DNA of 64,000 nucleotides from Terriglobia bacterium (lineage in GTDB: Bacteria; Acidobacteriota; Terriglobia; Acidiferrales; UBA7541), in assembly GCA_020072785.1 (NCBI GenBank), contig JAIQGG010000006.1, forward strand, positions 62,001-126,000. Direction: 5' to 3'. Position 1 is the first letter of the stretch. Each line of letters starts with the position of its first letter. Position numbers and translations under genes: made by a program. The notes under the pieces are model-generated. The model did no database searches, was not told where the DNA came from, and saw only the letters and a list, made by a program, of their open reading frames with translations. This document shows, piece after piece, positions 29,910-38,612 of this stretch.

Positions 29910-30448
29910 GCCGGCGAGTCGTTGTCGGAGTGTTTGACGACGAAGCGAATCTGCTGGGGGTCACGCAGGAGGCCCGCGCCAAGGGATGGAAGGTCATCGA
30001 CGTCTACACCCCGTATGCCGTGCATGGATTGGACGCGGCGATGGGCTTGCGTCCGTCGCGTCTTCCCTGGGTTTGCTTCCTGGCGGCGATCACCGGGGCC
30101 GCGCTGAAACTTTGGTTTGAATTCTGGACCACCATGGTGGACTGGCCGCTCAACATCGGTGGCAAGCCCTGGAACTCTCTCCCCGCCTTCGTGCCCGTGA
30201 CGTTTGAAGTCATGGTGCTTTCCGCCGGGTTGACGACCATGTTTGCTTTCCTCGTGCTGGCGCGGCTCCGGCCGGGCAAGCGGCCGGTTATGCCTTTTCC
30301 CGGCGTCACCGACGACCGCTTTGTCCTGGTGCTGGAAGAGTCGGACGCGCGCTTCGACCTGGCGCGGGTGCGCCGGCTGTTTGAGAAGTTCGGTGTTGTG
30401 GCGTTTGAGGAACGGATCGAGGAGGCTGGATGTCCCGGCGAACTCTGA
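29906..30448 (+). CDS. actD: Alternative complex III subunit D (DUF3341)
   Basis: 180 residues, two TM helices at about 55-75 and 95-120, with the N-terminal signature of the family ([23 protein letters not shown]). ActD is a small membrane subunit whose exact role is structural or unknown. It overlaps actC by four bases and actE by 19 bases. Confidence 0.9.
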   Translation: MSRRVVVGVFDDEANLLGVTQEARAKGWKVIDVYTPYAVHGLDAAMGLRPSRLPWVCFLAAITGAALKLWFEFWTTMVDWPLNIGGKPWNSLPAFVPVTFEVMVLSAGLTTMFAFLVLARLRPGKRPVMPFPGVTDDRFVLVLEESDARFDLARVRRLFEKFGVVAFEERIEEAGCPGEL

Positions 30449-31026
30449 ACGTCGCGCTGCTGGCGGTGTTCCTGGCGAGTCTGGCGCTGAACTGGGCGAT
30501 GCGCCCTCAACCCTGGCGGCCGAACCGCGAGTTTATTCCGGAGATGGTGCGAACCCCGCGCTTCAATGCGTACTCCACGAACCCCAACTTTGCGAACGGG
30601 ATGACGCTGCAGACTCCGGTTGCGGGAACGATCCCGCGCGGATTTCTCCCGTTGCACTATGCCCCCACCCCAGAAGATGCGGTTCGCGCGGGTGACACTT
30701 TGGAGAGCCCCATTCGGCCTGATGACGCCCAAGCTATCTCCCGCGGCTCCGTCGTCTTCGCTAATTTCTGTGTCCCGTGTCATGGCGCCGCGGGCAAAGG
30801 CGACGGCCTGGTAATACAGCGAGGTTATCCCGCGCCGCCTTCGCTGTATGCGGACAACGCCAGGAAAATTAAGGATGGCCAGATTTTCCACATTTTGACC
30901 TACGGCCAGAAGAACATGCCCTCCTATGCAAGCCAGCTCTCACGGGAGGATCGCTGGCAGGTGATTGCATTTGTGCGCTCTCTCCAGAAGCAAGCCTCGC
31001 CTGTTCCGGCGGGAGGTCAGCCATGA
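30430..31026 (+). CDS. actE: Alternative complex III subunit E, monoheme cytochrome c
   Basis: 198 residues: N-terminal hydrophobic anchor (about 6-22), one heme site CVPCH near residue 114 and the probable axial Met in KNMPSY near 160. ActE passes electrons from ActA to the soluble or membrane acceptor. The start lies inside actD (19-base overlap) and the stop overlaps actF (ATGA). Confidence 0.9.
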   Translation: MSRRTLNVALLAVFLASLALNWAMRPQPWRPNREFIPEMVRTPRFNAYSTNPNFANGMTLQTPVAGTIPRGFLPLHYAPTPEDAVRAGDTLESPIRPDDAQAISRGSVVFANFCVPCHGAAGKGDGLVIQRGYPAPPSLYADNARKIKDGQIFHILTYGQKNMPSYASQLSREDRWQVIAFVRSLQKQASPVPAGGQP

Positions 31027-32219
31027 ATGATCACCAGGTTCCTGCGCGACTGGCCGCTTTGCGGAGGCCGGCAGCCGCGGTTGCCGCGATCGCTGGGGTA
31101 ATTCTCCTGCTGGGACTCCGGATTGCTCCGGGCCGAGCCTGGCCGGATCTGTTGCTCGCCAGTTTCGCGATGGTGTGCCTCGGCTTGTCCGGCATCTTTT
31201 TTGTCGCTCTCCAGTATGCGAGCGGAGCGGTGTGGAGCATTCCGCTACGGCGCGTGGGCGAAGCTCTCGCGGCCGCCCTACCCCTGGGAGGCCTGGGAAT
31301 TCTGGCGGTACTCCTCGTGCATCCCTCGATTTATCCCTGGTACGGCCATACAGAAATCGTCACGGAAGGATGGGCGGGCTTCAAACACGCCTGGCTTTCC
31401 TACCCTTTCTTTCTCGTTCGTGCCGTGCTCTACCTTGCGGCCTGGCTGGGATTTTCGTCGGCGATTCGAAGGAATTCGCGCCGTCAGGATCGGGATGGCG
31501 GCATGGAGTTAAGCCGGAAGAACACGCGCCTTTCGGTGGCCTTCCTGGTGGTCTTCGGGGTGACCTTCTGGCTGGCGTCCACGGACTGGATCATGTCGCT
31601 CGAGCCCCACTGGGCCAGCACGATCTTCGGTATCTACCACTTTTCCGGGATGTTTCTTTCGGGTTTGGCCATGATCGCTCTGTTGGCCCTGGCCTTGCGT
31701 ACGACCGGACCGCTGCGCCACGGAGTTAGCGACGATCAGTTTCTGGATCTGGGCCGCATGATCGTGGCCTTCGCAACGTTTTGGGCTTACATCTGGTTCA
31801 GCCAGTACATGTTGATCTGGTATGCCAATCTCACTGAAGAAACCTCTTACATGGTGCTCAGGACAAGCTCGGGGTGGGGACAATTGTTTGTCGTGAACCT
31901 GCTGCTGAACTGGGCGTTGCCCTTTTTGCTGCTTCTGCCGCGCGCAAATAAGATCAACCCACGGACCCTCGCCGCCGCTTCTACGATCGTTCTGCTAGGC
32001 CGTGTTTCCGACCTCTACCTTATGATCATTGCGCCGTTCGCAGCGGCAAGTCCGCGGCCTATGATCTGGGACTTTGCAGCACTCGCGGTTGTGGCGGCGA
32101 GCTTGGTTCTGGTGACCCTGCGCGCGTTTTTTGCATCCGAGCCAGTTCCTGTTGGCGACCCGCTCTTCTCTCCAAGCCTGCAGGGCCATGCGCGAAAAAC
32201 GCGCCCCGCACAAACTTAA
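31023..32219 (+). CDS. actF: Alternative complex III subunit F (NrfD-like, short)
   Basis: 398-residue polytopic membrane protein, paralogue of ActC, with about ten helices and family segments such as FWLASTDWIMSLEPHW and FATFWAYIWFSQYMLIWY. It is the last gene of the cluster. No ActG or cytochrome oxidase genes follow; the next element is the tRNA-derived island junction at 32447. So the complex III here is linked to nitrate reductase genes rather than to a terminal oxidase. Confidence 0.92.
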   Translation: MNDHQVPARLAALRRPAAAVAAIAGVILLLGLRIAPGRAWPDLLLASFAMVCLGLSGIFFVALQYASGAVWSIPLRRVGEALAAALPLGGLGILAVLLVHPSIYPWYGHTEIVTEGWAGFKHAWLSYPFFLVRAVLYLAAWLGFSSAIRRNSRRQDRDGGMELSRKNTRLSVAFLVVFGVTFWLASTDWIMSLEPHWASTIFGIYHFSGMFLSGLAMIALLALALRTTGPLRHGVSDDQFLDLGRMIVAFATFWAYIWFSQYMLIWYANLTEETSYMVLRTSSGWGQLFVVNLLLNWALPFLLLLPRANKINPRTLAAASTIVLLGRVSDLYLMIIAPFAAASPRPMIWDFAALAVVAASLVLVTLRAFFASEPVPVGDPLFSPSLQGHARKTRPAQT

Positions 32220-32317
32220 GACAGGGTTTTTTGCTTCGGTCGCGAACAAACCTTCGTCAAGAGCATCGTGAACCAAGTCAGAGCCTTCGGAGAGTCCGGT
32301 TGTTGTCAGCAAAAACC

Positions 32318-32335
32318 GGGGTCCAATTGGGGTCC
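32318..32335. repeat. GGGGTCCAATT / TTGGGGTCC repeat left of the island junction
   Basis: Two GGGGTCC units at 32318 and 32329 (GGGGTCCAATT then GGGGTCC), period 11. The reverse complement (TTGGACCCC) matches the TTGGACCCAAG units on the other side of the tRNA fragment at 32447. The arrangement resembles arm-type binding sites of tyrosine recombinases, which is inference. Confidence 0.4.
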
Positions 32336-32446
32336 GAATCCTGCCAAATACATGGAAGCGATGAAAAAAGCAGGCAAGTCACTACAATTTCCGCTACCGT
32401 GCAATAAGCGCGATGAACGCTAACGTCCACAACGCGTCGAAAGATC

Positions 32447-32493
32447 TGGTCGGGGCGCCCGGATTTGAACCGGGGACCTCCTGCGCCCAAGGC
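32447..32493 (-). repeat. Partial tRNA-Pro 3' end: island attachment site (left)
   Basis: 47 bases identical to the 3' part of the intact tRNA-Pro at 55523-55599, from the encoded CCA through the T arm and variable loop to the anticodon loop, in the same orientation. The 5' half of the tRNA is absent (the match stops after CCCAAGGC on the plus strand). This is what integration of an element at a tRNA 3' end leaves. It marks the outer left edge of the island complex and separates the act operon from the kdp genes. Confidence 0.88.
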
Positions 32494-32554
32494 GGTTGCA
32501 CAAATACTATCTGCTTGGTCCGTTTAGCTTTGTTTTGCGTCACAGTACACGGTT

Positions 32555-32599
32555 TTGGACCTAAGTTGTCAGTACTTGGACCCAAGTTGGACCCAAGTG
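32555..32599. repeat. Three TTGGACC(C/T)AAGT(T/G) repeats inside the left junction
   Basis: Units start at 32555 (TTGGACCTAAGTT), 32576 (TTGGACCCAAGTT) and 32587 (TTGGACCCAAGTG), the last two with an 11-base period. They lie 60-105 bases from the tRNA fragment and are inverted relative to the GGGGTCC units on its other side. Likely recombinase or excisionase sites; no recombinase gene is near. Confidence 0.45.
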
Positions 32600-32613
32600 G
32601 GTGAGGTGAACCC
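32600..32613. repeat. 14-base direct repeat, left copy (GGTGAGGTGAACCC)
   Basis: Identical to 41312-41325 in the same orientation. The two copies lie just inside the two ends of the 9-kb kdp island, which suggests they belong to the integrated element. Confidence 0.5.
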
Positions 32614-32618
32614 TATTC

Positions 32619-33743
32619 TCAATCGGGTTCTTGCGTGACGATGTGGACGTCCACGGCAGGAGCTTGGCGGAGAAAGCGATTGATGGCGTTCATGTAGAGG
32701 AATTTCCTCCAGCCGTCGACCGCGGACCTGCCAAAGATCACTTGGGTAACGTGCTTATCGCGCGCGAAAGCCGCAACAGGATCTGCCACGTTGTCGCCTT
32801 TCAGGCGCACCATGGTGGCGCCCAGGCTCTCCGCAAACTGCACATTGGCTTCCAGCGTCTTCTGATCTTCCTCGTCCGCATCTTCGCCAAGGTCCACATA
32901 CACGGCATAAAGCTCCGCGTCGATCCGCCGAGCCATGCGCGCTGCCCGGGCGATCAAGTATTGGGTTCTCGGGTGCGGGCTGATGCACACGGCAATTCGT
33001 TCCCGGACGGGCCAGGTCTCCTGAATCTCCTTTTGCTCCATGTACGATTCAAGAGTTCGATCCACCTGCTCGGCCACCTGCCGCAAGGCCAGCTCGCGGA
33101 GAGCGATCAGGTTGCCGCGCCGGAAAAAATTCCTGAGCGCTTGATCCACTTGTTCCGTGGCATACACATCGCCTCGTTTCATGCGGTTCTGCAGCGCTTC
33201 CGGAGTCAGGTCCACCATGACCGCTTCTTCCGCCGACTGCACAACCCAGTCCGGCACCGTCTCCCGCACCTTGATTCCGGTAATCGCTCCGACCGTGGGG
33301 GCGATGCTTTCCAGATGCTGAATATTGACGGTCGAAAGAACGTCGATCCCCGCCGCGATGATCTCCAGCACGTCCTCGTACCGCTTGCGGTGTTTGCTGC
33401 CCGGAACATTGGTGTGCGCTAATTCATCGACAACGACGACGTGCGGCTTCCGGCTGAGGATGGCGTCGGTGTCCATTTCCTCGAAGAGGGTGCCTTTATA
33501 ATCGATTTTCTTGCGCGGGATGGTAACAAGCTGCGCGGCCAGTTCCGCGATTGCCCTGCGGCCGTGCGTTTCCACAACTCCGACAACAACATCTTCGCCC
33601 CGGGTGTGGCGGCGAATCGCCTCGCTCAGCATTGTGAACGTCTTGCCTACGCCGGGGGCATAGCCCAAAAAGACCTTAAAGCTGCCGCGAACCTTCTTCG
33701 GCGGCGACGCCACTTCCAGCCACTGCTCCGGTGTCTTGGGCAT
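32619..33743 (-). CDS. kdpD: KdpD N-terminal half: KdpD sensor plus UspA-like domain, no kinase
   Basis: 374 residues: the KdpD domain (about 20-230) with Walker A APGVGKT near residue 29 and Walker B-like VVVDELAHTNVPG, then a universal-stress-protein-like domain (about 250-370). This is only the cytoplasmic input half of KdpD; it ends before the TM helices and the kinase, which are encoded separately on the opposite strand starting 50 bases away. It is cytoplasmic, probably binds ATP and c-di-AMP-like ligands via the Usp part as known for some KdpD proteins, and must act on the kinase in trans. AAGAGAG lies before the ATG at 33743. Confidence 0.9.
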   Translation of the reverse strand: MPKTPEQWLEVASPPKKVRGSFKVFLGYAPGVGKTFTMLSEAIRRHTRGEDVVVGVVETHGRRAIAELAAQLVTIPRKKIDYKGTLFEEMDTDAILSRKPHVVVVDELAHTNVPGSKHRKRYEDVLEIIAAGIDVLSTVNIQHLESIAPTVGAITGIKVRETVPDWVVQSAEEAVMVDLTPEALQNRMKRGDVYATEQVDQALRNFFRRGNLIALRELALRQVAEQVDRTLESYMEQKEIQETWPVRERIAVCISPHPRTQYLIARAARMARRIDAELYAVYVDLGEDADEEDQKTLEANVQFAESLGATMVRLKGDNVADPVAAFARDKHVTQVIFGRSAVDGWRKFLYMNAINRFLRQAPAVDVHIVTQEPD

Positions 33744-33793
33744 ATCTCTCTTCTCGTCGGCAGAACACGCAAAAGCTAAGTTACAATGTAGCC

Positions 33794-35254
33794 ATGCGCG
33801 GTTTCCTCACCAGCCGTCTTCCCGGTTTTGTCGTCGCCCTGGGGACCGTGGCAGCGATCACCTTCCTCTGCTACAGGACCACTCACGTCAACGCGACGAC
33901 AATTGCGCTCATCTTTCTTCTAGCTATTTTAGCAGTCTCCACCGTCTGGGGCATCCTTGTTTCCGTCGTGATGTCTCTGGCGGCGGTCTTCGCGTTCAAC
34001 TTCTTCCTCCTGCCTCCCGTCCTGACCTTCACGATTGCTGACCCGCAGAACTGGGTGGCCCTGTTCGCCTTTCTGGTCACTGCCGTCATTGGCAGCCATC
34101 TTTCCTCCAGAGCCCGCAACCAGGCCGAAGAAGCGGACCGGCGCCGGCGAGAGATCGAAAGGCTCTACGATTTCAGCCAAAAACTTCTCAGCGCCGGAAA
34201 CGTCATCGAACTCATGAATGCCATCCCGCGCCAGGTTGTGGATTCCTTTGAACTCGGCGCAGCCGCCCTGTTCCTGACGGAAAAGCAAAAGGTATATCGC
34301 TCGGGCTTGCTGATTCCACAATTGGATGCGGAGAAGTTGAAAGCCGTGGTTGCCCGCGAAGAATTGCAGGTGGATGGAGCACAGAGTCTATGTTTCGTCC
34401 CTGTCCGACTGGGTGTGCGCGTCATCGGCTGTTTGGGAATTTCCGGCCAAATCCTTTCCCGGCAATCCCTGGAAGCGCTTGGCACACTTATCGCCGTCGC
34501 CATCGAAAGGGCACGGGCCATCGAACAACTCGGCAAGACCGAAGCCTCTCGCGAGGGAGAGCGCTTGAAGTCGGCCTTGCTGGACTCCATTACCCACGAC
34601 TTCCGAACTCCACTCACTTCGATCAAAGCTTCGGTGACCAGCCTGCTCTCGGACTCCCGCCTGGATGCGGAGCACCGCACGGAACTGCTCACGATCATTG
34701 ATGAAGAGACCAACCGCCTTAATACCTTGATCGGCGAGGCGGCCGAGATGGCGCGCCTGGAGGCTGGGGAAGTCGAGCTGAATTTGCAGCCGCACCCCAT
34801 TTCCGAGCTCGTTTCCGCCGCTCTCGAACAATGCAAGGGTTTGCTCGGCAACCGGCCTGTACAGGTTCAAGTGCCGAAGAACCTCCCTTCCGTGCGAGCA
34901 GACATGAACAGCGCCAAGCAGATCCTGGTCCAGCTGCTGACGAACGCCCACAACTACTCGCCACCCGATCTCCCGGTCACCATCAGTGCGGAGGCGAACG
35001 GCAATTTCGTCCTGACGAGCGTCGCCGACCGCGGGCCTGGGATTGAAGAGATGGAGCTCGGCCTGATCTTCGACAAGTTTTACCGTGGCAAAGACCAGCG
35101 CTACCGCGTACATGGGACGGGGATGGGCTTGCCCATCGCAAAGGCCATCGTGGAAGCCCATGGCGGCACCATCAGCGTCGTCAGCCAGTTGGGTCACGGG
35201 TCCGTGTTCACCTTTAGCCTGCCCGTGGAGCGCAGCCAGGGCAGACGGCAATGA
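33794..35254 (+). CDS. Sensor histidine kinase, KdpD C-terminal half
   Basis: 486 residues: TM helices of the DUF4118 type at about 10-100, a GAF-like domain at about 130-250, then HisKA with the phosphoacceptor in SITHDFRTPL (His268) and HATPase motifs (N box LLTNAHNYSPPD, G1 DRGPGI, G2 GTGMGLPIAKAIVE). It equals the second half of KdpD and forms an operon with kdpE (ATGA overlap). TACAAT at 33782-33787 lies only seven bases before the ATG at 33794 and no ribosome binding site is seen, so the transcript may be leaderless. It lacks the N-terminal KdpD/Usp domains, supplied by the divergent neighbour. Confidence 0.88.
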   Translation: MRGFLTSRLPGFVVALGTVAAITFLCYRTTHVNATTIALIFLLAILAVSTVWGILVSVVMSLAAVFAFNFFLLPPVLTFTIADPQNWVALFAFLVTAVIGSHLSSRARNQAEEADRRRREIERLYDFSQKLLSAGNVIELMNAIPRQVVDSFELGAAALFLTEKQKVYRSGLLIPQLDAEKLKAVVAREELQVDGAQSLCFVPVRLGVRVIGCLGISGQILSRQSLEALGTLIAVAIERARAIEQLGKTEASREGERLKSALLDSITHDFRTPLTSIKASVTSLLSDSRLDAEHRTELLTIIDEETNRLNTLIGEAAEMARLEAGEVELNLQPHPISELVSAALEQCKGLLGNRPVQVQVPKNLPSVRADMNSAKQILVQLLTNAHNYSPPDLPVTISAEANGNFVLTSVADRGPGIEEMELGLIFDKFYRGKDQRYRVHGTGMGLPIAKAIVEAHGGTISVVSQLGHGSVFTFSLPVERSQGRRQ

Positions 35255-35961
35255 GTTCCGCGAATATTCTGGTGGTTGACGACGAGCCTCAGATTCGGCG
35301 TGTGATGCGCACCACTTTGGCGAGCCAGGGTTACACGATCAAGGAAGCGCGCAGCGGCGAAGAAGCCCTGGAAATGCTCGGAAGCGAGCAGCCCGATCTG
35401 GTTCTTCTGGACGTGAACATGCCAGGAATGGGCGGGCTGGCGGCCTGCCGGGAAATTCGAGAACGTTCCGACGTCCCCATCATCATTCTTACGGTCCGGA
35501 ATGCGGAAAAAGACAAGGTGCAGGCGCTCGACGCAGGAGCGGACGACTATGTAGTGAAGCCCTTCGGGATCGAGGAGCTTCTTGCCCGCATCCGCGCCGC
35601 TCTCCGCCGGTCATCTGCCGCGGAGCCCCTGGCTCCCGTGGATACGCCCGATCTCCACATTGATTTTGAGAGCCGCAAAGTCCTTGTCCAAGGGCGGCCG
35701 GTTCGATTGACTCCCAAGGAATTTGGCTTGCTTAGACAACTCGTCGCCAATCCAGGCAAGCCCATTGCGCACCGCAGTCTGTTGCAGGCGGTCTGGGGAC
35801 CGGACTACGGAGAGGAAACAGAATACCTTCGGGTGTTCATCAATCAGCTTCGCAAAAAAATCGAGCCTGATCCGCACCACCCTCGCTATATTTGCACCGA
35901 GCCCTGGGTCGGCTACCGCTTTGAATTGCCCCGGGCCAGCTCCGCAAAAACTCGCCGTTGA
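35251..35961 (+). CDS. kdpE: Response regulator KdpE
   Basis: 236-residue OmpR-class regulator. Receiver domain with acidic pocket Asp10/Asp11, phospho-acceptor Asp54 (LLDVNMPG) and the switch Lys in VVKPFG; winged-helix DNA-binding domain from about 130 to 230 (RLTPKEFGLLRQLVANPG, YLRVFINQLRKKIE, VGYRFEL). It starts within the kinase stop (ATGA). It should activate kdp transcription under low potassium. The gene ends 13 bases from the convergent end of kdpC. Confidence 0.93.
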   Translation: MSSANILVVDDEPQIRRVMRTTLASQGYTIKEARSGEEALEMLGSEQPDLVLLDVNMPGMGGLAACREIRERSDVPIIILTVRNAEKDKVQALDAGADDYVVKPFGIEELLARIRAALRRSSAAEPLAPVDTPDLHIDFESRKVLVQGRPVRLTPKEFGLLRQLVANPGKPIAHRSLLQAVWGPDYGEETEYLRVFINQLRKKIEPDPHHPRYICTEPWVGYRFELPRASSAKTRR

Positions 35962-35974
35962 TTGAGATGCTCCC

Positions 35975-36547
35975 TTAGTGAAGCGGATGGCGCTGATCCA
36001 ATTCGAGATTCAGCTCCAGCACATTTACGCGCGGCTCGCCAAGAAACCCGAGATCGCGATCTTTTGTGTGTTTCTTCACTAAACCACGCACCTCGTCCTC
36101 TTTAATACCGCGTGCGCTGGCCACGCGTGGAATCTGGAACTCCGCGGCCGCAGGAGAGATGTCCGGGTCCAGACCAGATCCCGATGTCGTCACCAGGTCC
36201 ACCGGAATCGGCGCACTCGGATTCTCACTTTGGAGCTTTTGCACGTCGCTTTTCACCCGGTCAAGCAGAGTCTTGTTCGTGGGAGCCAGATTGGAGCCGC
36301 TGCTGGCCGTGGGATCATATCCAGTTCCGGCTGCAGACGGCCGCGGGTGAAAGTAGCTGGGGCTGGCGAAGGCCTGGCCGATGATTCTGGAGCCTACGAG
36401 TTTGCCGTCCTTTTCGATTAGTTGTCCGTTCGCCCGGTCGCGGGAAAAAAGCTGTGCGAGGCCCGTGATTCCGAGCGGGTAGAGGAGACCGAAGATCACG
36501 GTTGTCACCAGCGTGAACCACACGGCGATGAGAAGGTTCTTCTTCAT
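35975..36547 (-). CDS. kdpC: K+-transporting ATPase subunit C
   Basis: 190 residues with one N-terminal TM helix (about 7-30) and the conserved periplasmic domain (FHPRPSAAGTGYDP, SGSNLAPTNK, LVTTSGSGLDPDISPAAAEFQIPRVA). KdpC stabilises the KdpABC complex and influences ATP binding. It is the last gene of kdpFABC, 9 bases after kdpB. Confidence 0.95.
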   Translation of the reverse strand: MKKNLLIAVWFTLVTTVIFGLLYPLGITGLAQLFSRDRANGQLIEKDGKLVGSRIIGQAFASPSYFHPRPSAAGTGYDPTASSGSNLAPTNKTLLDRVKSDVQKLQSENPSAPIPVDLVTTSGSGLDPDISPAAAEFQIPRVASARGIKEDEVRGLVKKHTKDRDLGFLGEPRVNVLELNLELDQRHPLH

Positions 36548-36556
36548 AAGTTCCTC

Positions 36557-38605
36557 TCAGACAATCCCGACGTACGTTAGCAGTACATCGATAAGCTTGA
36601 TCCCTATAAACGGGGCGATCACTCCGCCGACGCCATACAGCAGCAGATTGCGGCGTAGCAGCGCCGCGGCCCCTACAGGCCGGTAGCGCACGCCGCGCAG
36701 AGCCAGCGGAATCAGAGCAATGATGATCAGCGCGTTGAAAATAACCGCGGACAGAATTGCGGACTCCGGAGTGCGGAGCCGCATGATATTCAGAATTCCG
36801 AGCTGCGGGAATGCGGCGGCGAACATCGCGGGAATAATGGCGAAGTACTTGGCCACATCATTCGCAACCGAAAACGTGGTCAGCGCGCCGCGAGTAATCA
36901 GGAGTTGCTTGCCGATTTCGACGATTTCGATGAGCTTCGTCGGGTTGGAGTCGAGGTCAACCATGTTGCCGGCTTCTTTCGCGGCTTGCGTGCCGGTATT
37001 CATGGCCACTCCAACGTCGGCCTGCGCAAGCGCCGGAGCGTCGTTGGTGCCGTCGCCGGTCATGGCAACAAGTTTCCCCTTCGCTTGCTCTTTGCGAATG
37101 AGAGCCATCTTGTCTTCCGGCTTGGCTTCGGCGAGAAAATCGTCCACGCCAGCTTCGCGGGCGATAGCCGCCGCGGTTAGCGGATTGTCCCCTGTGATCA
37201 TCATCGTCCGAATGCCCATGGCGCGGAGATGATCGAATCGTTCGCGCATCCCGCCTTTGACAACATCCGTCAGAGCGATGGCCCCCAGTACGCGGCGATT
37301 CTGTGAGACCAGCAGCGGAGTCCCGCCGGCATTGGAGATTTCCTTGACGATCTCCAGGATCTCGGCAGGCACCTCATGGCCCTTCTCCGCCACGTATTTC
37401 GCAATGGATTCCGGAGCTCCTTTGCGAATTTCGTGGATGTCCATGTCTACGCCGGACATGCGCGTCTGCGCCGAAAATGGAATGAACGTGGGATTGTGCG
37501 CCGCCAACTCACGGCCGCGAAGCCCATATTGTTCCTTGACGAGGACGACAATGGAACGGCCCTCGGGCGTTTCATCCGCTAAGGACGCAAGTTGCGCGGC
37601 GCTGGCGAGTTCCACCTCTGCGACATTCGGGCAAGGGTACAGAGCAGTCGCCTGACGGTTTCCCAGCGTAATCGTGCCGGTTTTATCGAGCAGAAGTACG
37701 TCCACGTCTCCCGACGCCTCCACGGCGCGTCCGGACATCGCGATGACATTTCTCTGAATCAGCCGGTCCATGCCCGCGATGCCAATCGCGGACAGCAGCC
37801 CGCCGATCGTCGTCGGAATCAGGCAGACAAGAAGAGAAACAAGGACAAAGATGCTCTGAGGCGCGCCGGCATAGATTGCAAACGGCTGCAGGGTCACGAC
37901 GGCGAGCAAGAAGATGATGGTCAACCCTGCTAGAAGGATATTGAGCGCGATCTCGTTGGGTGTTTTCTGCCGGGAAGCGCCCTCGACAAGGTGGATCATG
38001 CGGTCGAGGAACGTCTCACCGGGATTCGAAGTGATGCGAACCTTGATCTCATCCGAGATCACGCGTGTACCCCCAGTAACCGCCGAGCGGTCTCCGCCGG
38101 ACTCGCGGATCACCGGCGCAGACTCCCCGGTAATCGCGGATTCGTCTACCGAGGCCACGCCCTCAATCACCTCCCCGTCTCCCGGAATGAATTCTCCGGC
38201 GCTCACCAGAACCTCATCTCCGGCGCGCAACACCGAACTCACTACGACCTCTATGGAACCATCCGGCCGCAAACGACGCGCTTCAGTCTCTGCTCGGGCT
38301 TTGCGCAGAGTCTCCGCCTGTGCCTTGCCGCGCCCCTCCGCCATAGCCTCGGCAAAATTCGCAAACAGCACCGTAAACCACAGCCACAAGCTGATCTGCA
38401 GGCCGAAACCGATCTGTCCCGCATGATGGAGGGCATTCCACGCGAGTTGGACCGTGGTCAGTGCGGCACCGACCTCAACCACAAACATAACGGGGTTCTT
38501 GACAATCGTCCGGGGGTTCAACTTGCCAAAGGAGTCCACCACTGCCCGAGAAAGAATCTTCCTGTCAGTGAACGACTTTTTCCTGATTTTAGCGGCTGGA
38601 TCCAT
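36557..38605 (-). CDS. kdpB: K+-transporting P-type ATPase subunit B
   Basis: 682-residue catalytic subunit. Phosphorylation site Asp307 in DKTGT, at the same residue number as in E. coli, and the TGES loop at 159-162 with Ser162, the inhibitory phosphorylation site known in E. coli, are both present, as are [16 protein letters not shown] and seven TM segments. The ATG at 38605 has TGAGG upstream; an in-frame GTG six bases earlier is less likely. It follows kdpA by seven bases. Confidence 0.95.
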   Translation of the reverse strand: MDPAAKIRKKSFTDRKILSRAVVDSFGKLNPRTIVKNPVMFVVEVGAALTTVQLAWNALHHAGQIGFGLQISLWLWFTVLFANFAEAMAEGRGKAQAETLRKARAETEARRLRPDGSIEVVVSSVLRAGDEVLVSAGEFIPGDGEVIEGVASVDESAITGESAPVIRESGGDRSAVTGGTRVISDEIKVRITSNPGETFLDRMIHLVEGASRQKTPNEIALNILLAGLTIIFLLAVVTLQPFAIYAGAPQSIFVLVSLLVCLIPTTIGGLLSAIGIAGMDRLIQRNVIAMSGRAVEASGDVDVLLLDKTGTITLGNRQATALYPCPNVAEVELASAAQLASLADETPEGRSIVVLVKEQYGLRGRELAAHNPTFIPFSAQTRMSGVDMDIHEIRKGAPESIAKYVAEKGHEVPAEILEIVKEISNAGGTPLLVSQNRRVLGAIALTDVVKGGMRERFDHLRAMGIRTMMITGDNPLTAAAIAREAGVDDFLAEAKPEDKMALIRKEQAKGKLVAMTGDGTNDAPALAQADVGVAMNTGTQAAKEAGNMVDLDSNPTKLIEIVEIGKQLLITRGALTTFSVANDVAKYFAIIPAMFAAAFPQLGILNIMRLRTPESAILSAVIFNALIIIALIPLALRGVRYRPVGAAALLRRNLLLYGVGGVIAPFIGIKLIDVLLTYVGIV

Positions 38606-38612
38606 AGACACC

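Noticed and set aside
25400-32219. Polysulfide reductase, formate dehydrogenase or Qrc complex
   Set aside because: The pentaheme protein, fused molybdopterin/Fe-S subunit, two NrfD-like subunits, DUF3341 and monoheme cytochrome in this order define alternative complex III.
32447-32493. A functional tRNA gene at the left junction
   Set aside because: Only the 3' half is present; the acceptor 5' strand and D arm are missing here and at 41377.
32413-32604. Small frame reading GAPGFEPGTSCAQGG
   Set aside because: This is the known artefact of translating across a tRNA-Pro 3' end; the same peptide would arise at every copy.
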